Origin: JBLUOA01 sp048060095
GTDB taxonomy: Bacteria; Pseudomonadota; Alphaproteobacteria; Rhodobacterales; Rhodobacteraceae
DNA length: 64,000 bases
Assembly (NCBI RefSeq): GCF_048060095.1
Contig: NZ_JBLUOA010000001.1
Location: 1,674,001-1,738,000, forward strand
Direction: 5' to 3'
Positions 24,522-32,348 of this stretch are shown here, piece by piece; the first letter of the stretch is position 1, and every line of letters starts with the position of its first letter. Position numbers and translations under genes: made by a program. The notes beneath the pieces were generated by a model that was not told the DNA's origin, searched no databases, and saw only the letters and a list, made by a program, of their open reading frames with translations.

Positions 24522-25226
24522 CTATTGCATGGCTTTAATAATATCTGCACCTAAAGAGCGCGTGTTCTTCATGTTTCCAGCGTTGTTGAGAATGTCGACA
24601 CCAACATCTTTCGCTATCTCCCGAAGGATAGGCTTAGCCACGTCCTCAACACGTCCATCGGTCTCAATCATAATTGTTCCATTCTCATACTGCACAATCC
24701 GATATTCGCCGTAATTGGCACTTCCGGTTTCTTCGAGTTTCTGCAGCTCTTCAATAGAAAGACGGCGACGACCGGGATTATTCGATTCGGCTCCACCTTC
24801 CGAGTCCGGTCCATTGATATAGACGTTATAGTTTCCGCCGCTGTTGACACCGCGCTCGCGGATATCCTTAGCCGAGCAGTCCAAAAACTCTTCAATCGAA
24901 ACTTCGTCGTCCTCCACCACCAGACGGAGGATCATTATTCGGTCGACTAAATCGAAAGTGCTGGCACGAAAACTGACATGATTTGAGCTAGTTACGGTCT
25001 TGACCGAAATACGCTCGCCTTCCAGCGAGACAACATCGTAACCCCGTTGATTGGTTGCAAGAGCCATCTGCCCACGGGTAACCATTGCGGCGTATAGCTC
25101 GCCGATCCTTCCGGTCAGGTGATTGAGCTCGCCCGGAGAGACACCCCATCCGACTTCTTTTTCGAACCACTCGAGAGCCTGTCCTAGCGAACGAATTATC
25201 TGAGTTTGGGAGAGGTTTTGCGACAT
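24522..25226 (-). CDS. DUF6998-like protein with nuclease-fold-like residues
   Basis: An orphan gene of 234 residues with visibly higher A+T than its neighbours. The first half contains RIGELYAAM, then GYDVVSLEGERISVKT; this E...D...xVK spacing resembles PD-(D/E)XK nuclease cores and the family I recall as DUF6998, but neither assignment can be verified here. The C-terminal part has a helical SIEELQKLEETG segment and an unrelated-looking globular end. No partner gene is present. Base composition and position next to a tRNA suggest acquisition by transfer. The Shine-Dalgarno region is weak. Confidence 0.6.
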   Translation of the reverse strand: MSQNLSQTQIIRSLGQALEWFEKEVGWGVSPGELNHLTGRIGELYAAMVTRGQMALATNQRGYDVVSLEGERISVKTVTSSNHVSFRASTFDLVDRIMILRLVVEDDEVSIEEFLDCSAKDIRERGVNSGGNYNVYINGPDSEGGAESNNPGRRRLSIEELQKLEETGSANYGEYRIVQYENGTIMIETDGRVEDVAKPILREIAKDVGVDILNNAGNMKNTRSLGADIIKAMQ

Positions 25227-25409
25227 ATCAGTCTCATCAATTTAGCGGGTTCTTAAGCTGTAATGCCAAACGAATAACAAGATGCCAAGCGCCAGTGTCC
25301 CTCACAAAATCAATTATATAAAACCACCCCCCCCCTGAAACTTTCCCCGCTCCTCTCCCGTGTCTCCTCTCACAACGGCGGACAACCCGCCCAGTGTCAG
25401 GGGGAACTC

Positions 25410-25472
25410 ATGCCAACATCGACCGAGGCCATCCTTATCGCCGCCGCGATCCTTGTCCTTCTGACACACTGA
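25410..25472 (+). CDS. Possible 20-residue membrane peptide
   Basis: An ORF of 20 codons (MPTSTEAILIAAAILVLLTH) starts at an ATG preceded by AGGGGGA at ideal spacing and is followed 35 bases later by a strong terminator. The product would be a single short hydrophobic helix. Many bacterial small membrane proteins have this form, but nothing here proves translation, and I do not recognise the sequence. It is the only coding candidate in the 25227-25588 gap. Confidence 0.4.
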   Translation: MPTSTEAILIAAAILVLLTH

Positions 25473-25507
25473 CACGCACCAGATGCGTAACGAGTGACTG
25501 AGTAAGG

Positions 25508-25538
25508 CGGGCCGCCCTCTCCCGTGGGCGGCCCGTTT
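25508..25538 (+). terminator. Intrinsic terminator
   Basis: CGGGCCGCCC and GGGCGGCCCG form a perfect 10-bp stem with an 8-base loop, followed by TTT. It lies between the small ORF and tRNA-Gly, so a transcript must end here. Confidence 0.7.
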
Positions 25539-25588
25539 CACGTTTCAATCTTGACGCGCCACGCGGCTTCGCCTACCTCAACGCTCAC

Positions 25589-25662
25589 GCGGGTGTAGCT
25601 CAATGGTAGAGCAGCAGCTTCCCAAGCTGACGACGAGGGTTCGATTCCCTTCACCCGCTCCA
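25589..25662 (+). tRNA. tRNA-Gly (anticodon CCC)
   Basis: 74 nt with encoded CCA. The acceptor stem GCGGGTG pairs with CACCCGC; the anticodon loop TTCCCAA gives CCC; the T loop reads GGTTCGATTCC. The anticodon stem ends in a G-A mismatch at positions 27/43. Confidence 0.97.
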
Positions 25663-25670
25663 CCTCCCCC

Positions 25671-25700
25671 GGCTTCATCTTGCTCCAAATACTCCCGCCC
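25671..25700 (+). repeat. 30-bp dispersed repeat, copy 2
   Basis: Same 30-base element as at 62895 (26 of 30 positions identical), core AAATACTCCCGCC, nine bases after tRNA-Gly. The rest of the gap to 25818 shows no gene. Confidence 0.7.
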
Positions 25701-25817
25701 ATTGCCCGTCAGGTGGGTTTCCCACCGAGAGGGGGAGGCTCCTCTGCGCACAACGGACGCATCCGGCCGACGCAGCACGCCATTGCAGCCGCGCGCACCA
25801 TTGCCTAAACCGATCCC

Positions 25818-26288
25818 ATGACGCTGCCCTATCACACGCCCCTGCCCGCCGATATCCTCGCCGCCCACGGCGTGCCGGATGACTGGACCTTCGGCCTCGC
25901 CAATCGAGTGCAGTTCTATGAACTCGACGCGCTGAACCATGTGAACAACGCGGTCTACCTGCGCTGGTTCGAGAGTTTTCGCCTGCCTTACCTCAACGCC
26001 TATGGTGTATCGGATTACGGACCGACCGCGCCGCGGCTGGTGCTCCGGTCCGTTTCGGCGCGGTTTCACCGCGAGATGGGGCTTGGGCAGGACTACATCA
26101 TCACCGGGCGCACGACGCGGTTTCGCAATACGAGCTTCACGATGGAATACGCCTGCTGGTCCGATGGGCTGTGCGCGACGGGTGACGCGGTGATTGTTTT
26201 GATGACGCAGGACGGCGCTGACCGGGTTCCGCTGACGGATGCGCAAAAGCAAACCTTCAAGGATCGAGACGGGGCAACGCAAGAATAG
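25818..26288 (+). CDS. Acyl-CoA thioesterase, 4HBT hotdog family
   Basis: A 156-residue hotdog-fold thioesterase. The hallmark segment QFYELDALNHVNNAVYLRWFESFRLPYL near residue 32 is the 4-hydroxybenzoyl-CoA thioesterase (FadM/YbgC-like) active-site helix, with Asp as the likely catalytic residue. It hydrolyses acyl-CoA thioesters; the chain length cannot be inferred. It is transcribed alone and converges on pgi, which ends four bases downstream. Confidence 0.88.
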   Translation: MTLPYHTPLPADILAAHGVPDDWTFGLANRVQFYELDALNHVNNAVYLRWFESFRLPYLNAYGVSDYGPTAPRLVLRSVSARFHREMGLGQDYIITGRTTRFRNTSFTMEYACWSDGLCATGDAVIVLMTQDGADRVPLTDAQKQTFKDRDGATQE

Positions 26289-26291
26289 GTC

Positions 26292-27902
26292 TTAGCCAAC
26301 CGGCCCGTTTTCGTGGATGAAATCGACCAGCATCCGGGTTGACCCATCCTTGCCCCCAGCACTCTCCTTTCCCGACACGATCGGTTCAAGCGCGACGGCA
26401 AGTTCCTTGCCAAGCTCGACGCCCCATTGGTCGAAGGAATTGATGCCAAGGATCACCCCTTCGACGAACACGCGATGCTCATAAAGCGCGATGATCTGGC
26501 CGAGCACATGCGGCGTCAACTTCGGGTAAATCAGCGTGGTCGAAGGTCGATTGCCGGGGAACACCCGATGCCGCGACTGTCGTTCAAGCTCTGCGCCCTC
26601 CAGCTCCTTCTCCGCCATTCGTGCGCGAGCCGTGTCAAGATCACGGCCCCGCATCAGCGCTTCGGATTGGGCGAGGCAGTTTGACATCAACAAGCGATGC
26701 TGGTGTTGCAACTCAGGCTCATGCCCCTCCGCGGCAACGAGGAATTCGCACGGGATGATCCGTGTGCCCTGATGGATCAACTGATAAAACGCATGCTGCC
26801 CGTTGGTGCCGGGCTCTCCCCAAACGACGGGGCCGGAATGCTGCGCGAGCGCGCCACCATCCATCGCCACGCGCTTGCCGTTTGACTCCATCTCAAGCTG
26901 TTGCAGATAGGCGGGCAACCGGGACAGCCGCTGGTCATAGGGCAACACCGCGCGGGTCGCGTAGCCAAGCACCTGATTGTGCCAGATCCCGACCAGCGCC
27001 AGGATGACAGGCATGTTGCCGGCTAGAGGCGCATCGCGGAAATGCGTGTCCATCGCCTGCCCGCCCCGCAGAAACGCCCGGAAATCATCGGCCCCTACGG
27101 CGAGCATCAGCGACAGGCCAATCGGCCCCCACATCGAATAACGCCCGCCGACCCAATCCTCGAACCCGAAGACGCGGGTGCTGTCGATGCCGAACGCGGC
27201 AGTCTTGTCCTCTGCCGTCGAAACGGCGGCGAATTGCGCGCCTGGGTCGGTCACGTCTTTCGCCATCCAGTCCCGCGCGGTTTCCGCGTTGGTCATGGTT
27301 TCGATGGTGGTAAATGTCTTCGATGCCACGATCACCAGCGTCGTCGTAGGGTTCAGCCCCCGCAACGTGTCATGGATATGCGCGCCATCGACGTTTGATA
27401 CGAAATGGCAGCGCGGCCCGTCGTGATAAGGCGCGAGCGCGAGCGTCGCCATCGCCGGGCCAAGGTCGGACCCGCCAATCCCGATATTCACTACATCGGT
27501 GAATGGCCCGCCCTGCCCCTTGATGACACCGGAGCGCACGCCCTCGGCAAATTCCGCCATCCGGTCGAGCGTTGCGCGCACCTCCGGCATGACATCGTCG
27601 CCGCCAACCTTAACCGAACCGCCATCAAGGTTGCGCAGGGCGGTATGCAGCACGGCACGGCCTTCGGTTTCGTTGATCTTTGCGCCCGTAGACATCGCGT
27701 CGCGTTTGGCGGCGACATCTGCAATCTCAGCCAGCGCAATCAGCGCCTTCAGACTCTCCGCGTCGATATTCGTCTTGGAATAGTCAAACAGCATTCCATC
27801 GGCACGGACGGAGAACGCCCCTGCCCGGTCCGCGTCGAACAGATCCTCAATGCGCCGATCCCCGACCGCGCCGGCAAGGTCTTTCAGGTCGCTCCAGCCC
27901 AT
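26292..27902 (-). CDS. pgi: Glucose-6-phosphate isomerase
   Basis: Interconverts glucose 6-phosphate and fructose 6-phosphate (536 residues). The family signatures are visible as the catalytic segment VVWGEPGTNGQHAFYQLIHQGT with Glu and His, and the downstream GVILGINSFDQWGVELGK. The start at 27902 lies two bases after the pgl stop; an in-frame ATG at 27917 would overlap pgl. It is the third gene of zwf-pgl-pgi, which feeds the Entner-Doudoroff and pentose phosphate routes. Confidence 0.97.
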   Translation of the reverse strand: MGWSDLKDLAGAVGDRRIEDLFDADRAGAFSVRADGMLFDYSKTNIDAESLKALIALAEIADVAAKRDAMSTGAKINETEGRAVLHTALRNLDGGSVKVGGDDVMPEVRATLDRMAEFAEGVRSGVIKGQGGPFTDVVNIGIGGSDLGPAMATLALAPYHDGPRCHFVSNVDGAHIHDTLRGLNPTTTLVIVASKTFTTIETMTNAETARDWMAKDVTDPGAQFAAVSTAEDKTAAFGIDSTRVFGFEDWVGGRYSMWGPIGLSLMLAVGADDFRAFLRGGQAMDTHFRDAPLAGNMPVILALVGIWHNQVLGYATRAVLPYDQRLSRLPAYLQQLEMESNGKRVAMDGGALAQHSGPVVWGEPGTNGQHAFYQLIHQGTRIIPCEFLVAAEGHEPELQHQHRLLMSNCLAQSEALMRGRDLDTARARMAEKELEGAELERQSRHRVFPGNRPSTTLIYPKLTPHVLGQIIALYEHRVFVEGVILGINSFDQWGVELGKELAVALEPIVSGKESAGGKDGSTRMLVDFIHENGPVG

Positions 27903-27904
27903 AT

Positions 27905-28579
27905 TCACTCCGCCCAATGCACGGTTGCGTCGCCGAGGATCGCGCTGATCGGCGCCTCCATCGGGTCGTGGATATTGCGGGCGCGTTCCAGCACCTCGCG
28001 TTTTTCAGCGCCGGTGATCAGAACATGCGTGGTGATCGCGCCTTTCAACACCGGCGCGGTCAGGGTCACGCGCGGCTCATCCGCGCCGTCGGCTCGCATC
28101 GGCAGAAGCACCGGGGCGTGTGTGTCAAATGCCTCCTCCAGCCGATCCGCGCCGGGAAACAGTGACGCCGTGTGCATATCCGTGCCCATCCCGAGCAACA
28201 ACAGATTCAGCGGCAGGATCGGCCCGATTTTCTGGCGCAGGGTCGGCATCGCTTCTTCTGGCGTTTCGGTGTCTGCATAAAGCGGGATCAGGGTCGCCGC
28301 CGCGGCCCGCCCGGTCAAAAGCCGTTCGCGCAGCAGGCGGGTGTTTGATCGCTCCGAGCTTTCAGGCACCCAGCGTTCGTCGGTCAAAAGCACATCGACC
28401 CGATCCCACGGCAAGTCGGCTGCGCACAGATCATCGAATAGCGGCCCCGGAGTCGTTCCTCCGGGCACCGCGAAACTAACCCGGTCATTGCTTCGCAGCG
28501 CTGAATTCAACTCTCCGGCAAGGGTGTTTGCCAGATCGATCATCATCATATCGGCGTCTGGATATTCGATGAGGTTCAT
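27905..28579 (-). CDS. pgl: 6-phosphogluconolactonase
   Basis: Hydrolyses 6-phosphogluconolactone (224 residues, normal length). Family segments are FAVPGGTTPGPLFDDL, DVLLTDERWVPESSERSNTRLLRERLL and LGMGTDMHTASLFPGADRL, all typical of the NagB-fold lactonase. The stop codon lies directly before the pgi start and the start is directly after the zwf stop, so the three genes form one tight operon. Confidence 0.96.
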   Translation of the reverse strand: MNLIEYPDADMMMIDLANTLAGELNSALRSNDRVSFAVPGGTTPGPLFDDLCAADLPWDRVDVLLTDERWVPESSERSNTRLLRERLLTGRAAAATLIPLYADTETPEEAMPTLRQKIGPILPLNLLLLGMGTDMHTASLFPGADRLEEAFDTHAPVLLPMRADGADEPRVTLTAPVLKGAITTHVLITGAEKREVLERARNIHDPMEAPISAILGDATVHWAE

Positions 28580-30031
28580 TTACTTGATCTCCCGCCAGCG
28601 GCGCCCGTCCTTGTGAAGCAGCATCAGCGCGTCTTCAGGGCCAGAGCTACCCGCATCGTATGGTTTCGGCTTGTCGCCGCGTTCTTCCCATGCGGCGATG
28701 ATCGGATCGGTCCAGGCCCATGCAGCCTCAACCTCATCACCGCGCATGAATAGGGTTTGGTTGCCCCGGATCACGTCCATGATCAACCGTTCATATGCGT
28801 CCGGGATGTCGGCCCCTTCTTCACCCAGCGCCTCTGCGAATGACATATCCAGCGGCACTTCGATCAAACGCATTCCGCCCGGGCCGGGTTCCTTGATCGT
28901 GACGCGCAGGTTCATACCCTCATCCGGTTGCAGGCGGATCACCAACACGTTGCCGCGCCGCCCCTCTTGCGGGCCGAAAATCGAATGCGGCGGATCCTTG
29001 AACACCACCGCGATTTCAGACGCACGTGCGCGGAGCTTCTTACCGGTCCGCAGGTAGATCGGCGTGCCCTTCCAGCGCCAGTTCGACACATGCACCCGCA
29101 TTGCGATGAAGCTTTCGGTCGTGCTTTTCGGATTTTCGGAGTCTTCGATATAGGACGGCGATCCGTCATCCGCGCGATACTGGCCACGCACGATCTCGTC
29201 CCGCTCAACAGGGTCAAGCGCGCGGATCACCTTCAGTTTTTCATCGCGAACCGCATCGGGGTCGAAATGGCTGGGCGGTTCCATCGCGATGAGGCAGAGA
29301 AGCTGCATCAGGTGGTTCTGGATCATATCCCGCATCGCGCCGGACTTATCGTAGTAACCGCCGCGCCCACCGACACCGACAGTTTCGGCCACCGTGATCT
29401 GTATGTGATCGACGTATTGCGCGTTCCACAGCGGTTCGAAAAGAATGTTGCCAAAGCGAACCGCCATCAAGTTCTGTACGGTTTCCTTGCCGAGGTAATG
29501 GTCAATCCGATAAATCTGATGCTCGTCAAAGGAACTCGCCAAAACCTTGTTGAGCGCCCTGGCACTTTCCAGATCGCGCCCGAAGGGTTTTTCGACCACG
29601 ATCCGGCTGTCGTCATCGGCAATCTTGTGGTCGTGCAACCGTTCTGCCAACGGCCCAAACAGCCGGGGCCCGACCGAGAAATAAAACGCCCGGATCACAT
29701 CAGGCCGCATCAGCGCGGCCAGGTCTTTCCAACCGGCATCGCCCATTGCGTCGATCGGCGTGTAATGCGCCTGCGCCACGAAATCCTCGATCGTCGTCGC
29801 GTCCCGCTTGCTTGCTGGCACGAATTCATTCAGCGCGTCGGTGATAAGCTTGCGGTAGCCCGCATCGTCCATCTCGCCCCGCGCGGCACCGATGATCCGC
29901 GCTTTTTCCGGCATCTGTCCGGCTAGAAAGCGACGATACAGCCCAGGAATAATTTTGCGGCGGGCCAAATCCCCTGTTCCGCCAAAAATCACAAGATCGA
30001 AATCGTCGACGGGAATAACGCGAGAGACCAT
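28580..30031 (-). CDS. zwf: Glucose-6-phosphate 1-dehydrogenase
   Basis: NAD(P)-dependent first enzyme of the oxidative pentose phosphate and Entner-Doudoroff pathways (483 residues). The N-terminal nucleotide motif FGGTGDLARRK is at residues 16-26; the active-site signature RIDHYLGKETVQN contains the catalytic His region. The start at 30031 has AGGTGAA upstream. It is the promoter-proximal gene of zwf-pgl-pgi, and a palindromic operator lies 13 bases upstream of its ATG. The edd-eda genes are not in the window. Confidence 0.97.
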   Translation of the reverse strand: MVSRVIPVDDFDLVIFGGTGDLARRKIIPGLYRRFLAGQMPEKARIIGAARGEMDDAGYRKLITDALNEFVPASKRDATTIEDFVAQAHYTPIDAMGDAGWKDLAALMRPDVIRAFYFSVGPRLFGPLAERLHDHKIADDDSRIVVEKPFGRDLESARALNKVLASSFDEHQIYRIDHYLGKETVQNLMAVRFGNILFEPLWNAQYVDHIQITVAETVGVGGRGGYYDKSGAMRDMIQNHLMQLLCLIAMEPPSHFDPDAVRDEKLKVIRALDPVERDEIVRGQYRADDGSPSYIEDSENPKSTTESFIAMRVHVSNWRWKGTPIYLRTGKKLRARASEIAVVFKDPPHSIFGPQEGRRGNVLVIRLQPDEGMNLRVTIKEPGPGGMRLIEVPLDMSFAEALGEEGADIPDAYERLIMDVIRGNQTLFMRGDEVEAAWAWTDPIIAAWEERGDKPKPYDAGSSGPEDALMLLHKDGRRWREIK

Positions 30032-30043
30032 GCTTCACCTGTT

Positions 30044-30055
30044 GTTAGCGCTAAC
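30044..30055. promoter_or_regulatory. LacI-family operator upstream of zwf
   Basis: GTTAGCGCTAAC is a perfect 12-bp palindrome of the kind bound by LacI/GalR-type repressors (central CG flanked by AGC/GCT). It lies between a plausible zwf promoter and the zwf start codon, a classical repression position. The cognate regulator is not in the window. Confidence 0.75.
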
Positions 30056-30084
30056 GGATGCGTCTTACCCGCTCCGCCAGCCAG

Positions 30085-30112
30085 AGTCTAGCACGCAGAA
30101 TTTCCATCACAA
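30085..30112 (-). promoter_or_regulatory. Possible zwf promoter
   Basis: On the minus strand TTGTGA (30112-30107) and TAGACT (30090-30085) are spaced 16 bases apart. Transcription would begin near 30078, just upstream of the palindromic operator. Moderate match only. Confidence 0.35.
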
Positions 30113-30119
30113 TGGCGTC

Positions 30120-30143
30120 AAACCCCCATCTGGGGGTTTTATT
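30120..30143 (+). terminator. Terminator-like hairpin upstream of radical SAM gene
   Basis: AACCCCC and GGGGGTT pair around a 4-base loop, followed by TTATT on the plus strand. It lies 50 bases before the radical SAM ATG, so it could be an attenuator in that gene's leader or end a short rightward transcript. Confidence 0.6.
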
Positions 30144-30194
30144 GCCGAACCCTGCCAGTTAGCACAGAAGGTGAAGGCGAATAGAAGGCAGGTT

Positions 30195-31148
30195 ATGAAG
30201 GATCAGATCGAAGGCAGTGCCAATCAGGGCAAATTTGTCGACCCCGCAGTTACGGCTGACGGATCTGACCGTGCGACGGTCGCACTGACCGAGCCCCAGA
30301 CGCTTTGGTTCAACACCGGAACGCTGTGCAATATCGAATGCGTGAACTGCTATATCCTCAGCTCCCCCACCAATGACGCGCTGGTTTACATAACCGCGGA
30401 TGAGGTGAGCGACTACCTAGACCAACTTGACACCCGCGCTTGGGGAGTCCGAGAAATCGGCTTCACCGGTGGGGAGCCTTACATGAACCCGGAAATGAAC
30501 AAGATGACCCGCCGCTGCCTTGAACGCGGGTATGAGGTTCTGATCCTCACCAACGCGATGCGCCCGATGATGCGCAAGACCGTGCGCGAGGGTATCGCGC
30601 GACTGGTGAAGGAATTTGGCGACCGCATCACCTTCCGCGTCTCGCTCGACCACTGGTCCGAACAGCACCACGATGAAATGCGCGGCGCGGGTAGCTATGC
30701 AAAAACGGTCGAGGGGATGGAATGGCTCCGCTCCATCGGTGCGCGGATGGCCGTTGCCGGGCGGATGCTGTGGGGCGAGACCGAGCCAGAAGAACGCGCA
30801 GGTTACGCCGAGTTCTTCGCCCAACACGGCTTTGATATCGATGCCGAAAATCCGGGCATGACCGTGTTGTTTCCCGAAATGGACGCCTCCGTCGAAGTGC
30901 CGGAAATAACCACCGCTTGCTGGGGTATCCTGAACAAATCCCCGGCCGATGTAATGTGTTCGTCATCCCGGATGGTGGTGAAGCGCAAAGGCGCTGCGAA
31001 ACCTGCGGTCCTCGCCTGCACTCTTCTGCCCTATTCGCCGGAATTTGAGTTGGGAGAAACCTTGGAAGAGGCCGAACGTGACGTCGCCCTCAACCACCCG
31101 CATTGCGCGAAGTTCTGCGTTCTGGGTGGGGCGAGTTGTTCGGCTTAG
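30195..31148 (+). CDS. Radical SAM protein, unknown specificity
   Basis: A 317-residue radical SAM enzyme. The 4Fe-4S motif is Cys45, Cys49 and Cys52 (CNIECVNC), followed by IGFTGGEPYMNPEM, the SAM-binding GGEP loop, and a TNAM segment. The C-terminus has a second Cys-rich element (HPHCAKFCVLGGASC) that might hold an auxiliary cluster, although it is too short for a full SPASM domain. The substrate is unknown and no peptide precursor is seen next to it. The start at 30195 follows an AAGGCAGG ribosome site. It is divergent from zwf and converges on the HNH gene. Confidence 0.85.
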   Translation: MKDQIEGSANQGKFVDPAVTADGSDRATVALTEPQTLWFNTGTLCNIECVNCYILSSPTNDALVYITADEVSDYLDQLDTRAWGVREIGFTGGEPYMNPEMNKMTRRCLERGYEVLILTNAMRPMMRKTVREGIARLVKEFGDRITFRVSLDHWSEQHHDEMRGAGSYAKTVEGMEWLRSIGARMAVAGRMLWGETEPEERAGYAEFFAQHGFDIDAENPGMTVLFPEMDASVEVPEITTACWGILNKSPADVMCSSSRMVVKRKGAAKPAVLACTLLPYSPEFELGETLEEAERDVALNHPHCAKFCVLGGASCSA

Positions 31149-31160
31149 GCAAGCGGCGCG

Positions 31161-31745
31161 TTACGCATCCAGTTCAGCATCCCAGTAAAGGAAATCCATC
31201 CAGCTTTCGTGCAGGAAGTTAGGCGGAAACTTCCGCCCCATATTCTGCAATTCCTGCACCGCCGGGGCGCGTGGCGGCTTGCGCAAGGACATGTTCGCCT
31301 GCCGCAATGACTTCGACCCCTTGCGAAGATTGCACGGCGCACAGGCGGCCACGACGTTCTCCCAACTGGTGATCCCACCCGCCGCGCGCGGCACGACATG
31401 GTCAAAGGTCAGATCCCCCTTCGCCCCACAGTACTGGCAGCGGAATTCATCCCGCAGAAACAGGTTGAACCGGGTGAACGCGATGCGCTTCTGCGGTTTT
31501 ACGTATTCCTTAAGGACAACAACCGACGGGATGCGAATTTCAACCGACGGGCTGCGCACCACTTGTTCGTATTCCGCAACAATATCAACACGTTCAAGAA
31601 AGGCAGCCTTGACCGCGTCCTGCCAGGGCCACAGCGACAGGGGATAGTAAGACAAGGGCCGGTAATCGGCGTTCAGAACCAGCGCGGGGTTGTGCCTCAA
31701 CCGCGTCGGCTCATGGGTGAAATGTGTCCTGAAATCGCCGTCCAT
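31161..31745 (-). CDS. HNH endonuclease family protein
   Basis: A 194-residue HNH nuclease domain protein. The core reads CQYCGAKGDLTFDHVVPRAAGG, then NVVAACAPCNLRKGSK, with two CxxC zinc pairs and the HNH Asp-His and Asn. The N-terminal half (LVLNADYRPLSYYPLSLWPWQDAVKAAFL) is the conserved head of a family common in alphaproteobacteria and cyanobacteria. No methyltransferase or restriction partner is nearby, so a restriction role is unlikely; a DNA repair or nicking role is possible but unproven. Upstream lies a strong dyad region. Confidence 0.88.
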   Translation of the reverse strand: MDGDFRTHFTHEPTRLRHNPALVLNADYRPLSYYPLSLWPWQDAVKAAFLERVDIVAEYEQVVRSPSVEIRIPSVVVLKEYVKPQKRIAFTRFNLFLRDEFRCQYCGAKGDLTFDHVVPRAAGGITSWENVVAACAPCNLRKGSKSLRQANMSLRKPPRAPAVQELQNMGRKFPPNFLHESWMDFLYWDAELDA

Positions 31746-31762
31746 CTAACTGACTCCGTCCT

Positions 31763-31822
31763 CGCCCTGTGAGGTCTTTTGACCTTGCGAGGGCGGGACG
31801 TCCCGCCCCAGCTTGTGGATAA
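31763..31822. promoter_or_regulatory. Nested inverted repeats and a DnaA-box sequence upstream of HNH gene
   Basis: A hairpin with outer arms CGCCCT/AGGGCG and inner arms AGGTC/GACCT spans 31763-31795 and shares bases with an 18-bp perfect palindrome centred on GACGTC (31791-31808). TGTGGATAA (31814-31822) equals the DnaA box TTATCCACA on the minus strand. The element separates the HNH gene from the divergent glyoxalase gene. Confidence 0.5.
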
Positions 31823-31931
31823 CTATATATGGCGTTCGCATTCTGGCAAGCCCCATGATGTGCGACGCTGCTGAACCTGTGTTATCCTGTGACTGCAACA
31901 CAACCATGACGCCGACCCGACCGGAGATTCC

Positions 31932-32348
31932 ATGCCGCCACCGCCGCTCCGTTCCATCCTCGAAGCGACACTCTACGCCGACGATCTGGACGCAGCCGAA
32001 GAATTCTATGAGAACAAGCTGGGGCTTGAAAAGATTATCCGCGTCCGCGACCGTCACGTGTTCTTTCGCGTCGGACCCGTGATCCTGCTGATCTTCAATC
32101 CGTATGAGACTGAGAAGCCGACCGATAATCCAAACCTTCCGGTGCCGCCGCATGGTGCGCGGGGGCCGGGGCATTTATGCTTCTCTGTGTCGACGGCGGA
32201 GATCGACGCTTGGCGCGCGAAGTTAGTCGCGGAAGGTATTGAAATCGAATCGGAATTCGCGTGGCCAAACGGCGCGCGATCACTCTATTTCCGCGACCCC
32301 GCGGGCAATTCCGTCGAAATAGCAAATCCGGTGCTATGGGCGGATTAG
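31932..32348 (+). CDS. VOC-family (glyoxalase-like) protein
   Basis: A 138-residue vicinal-oxygen-chelate fold protein. The two beta-alpha-beta modules are visible, beginning ILEATLYADDLDAAEEFYENKLGLEKI and continuing GHLCFSVSTAEIDAWRAKLVAEGIEIE, with SLYFRDPAGNSVEIANP at the end carrying the usual metal-ligand Glu. Glyoxalase, dioxygenase and antibiotic-binding members share this pattern, so the reaction is not assigned. It converges on the esterase gene with a four-base overlap. Confidence 0.85.
   Translation: MPPPPLRSILEATLYADDLDAAEEFYENKLGLEKIIRVRDRHVFFRVGPVILLIFNPYETEKPTDNPNLPVPPHGARGPGHLCFSVSTAEIDAWRAKLVAEGIEIESEFAWPNGARSLYFRDPAGNSVEIANPVLWAD

Noticed and set aside
24460..25662. Integrated island with direct repeats of the tRNA-Gly 3' end
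   Set aside because: No duplicate of the tRNA 3' end was found near 24460-24560, and no integrase is present, so only base composition supports transfer.
28928..29926. 332-residue plus-strand frame in zwf
   Set aside because: Shadow of zwf; no conserved motif and no ribosome site.
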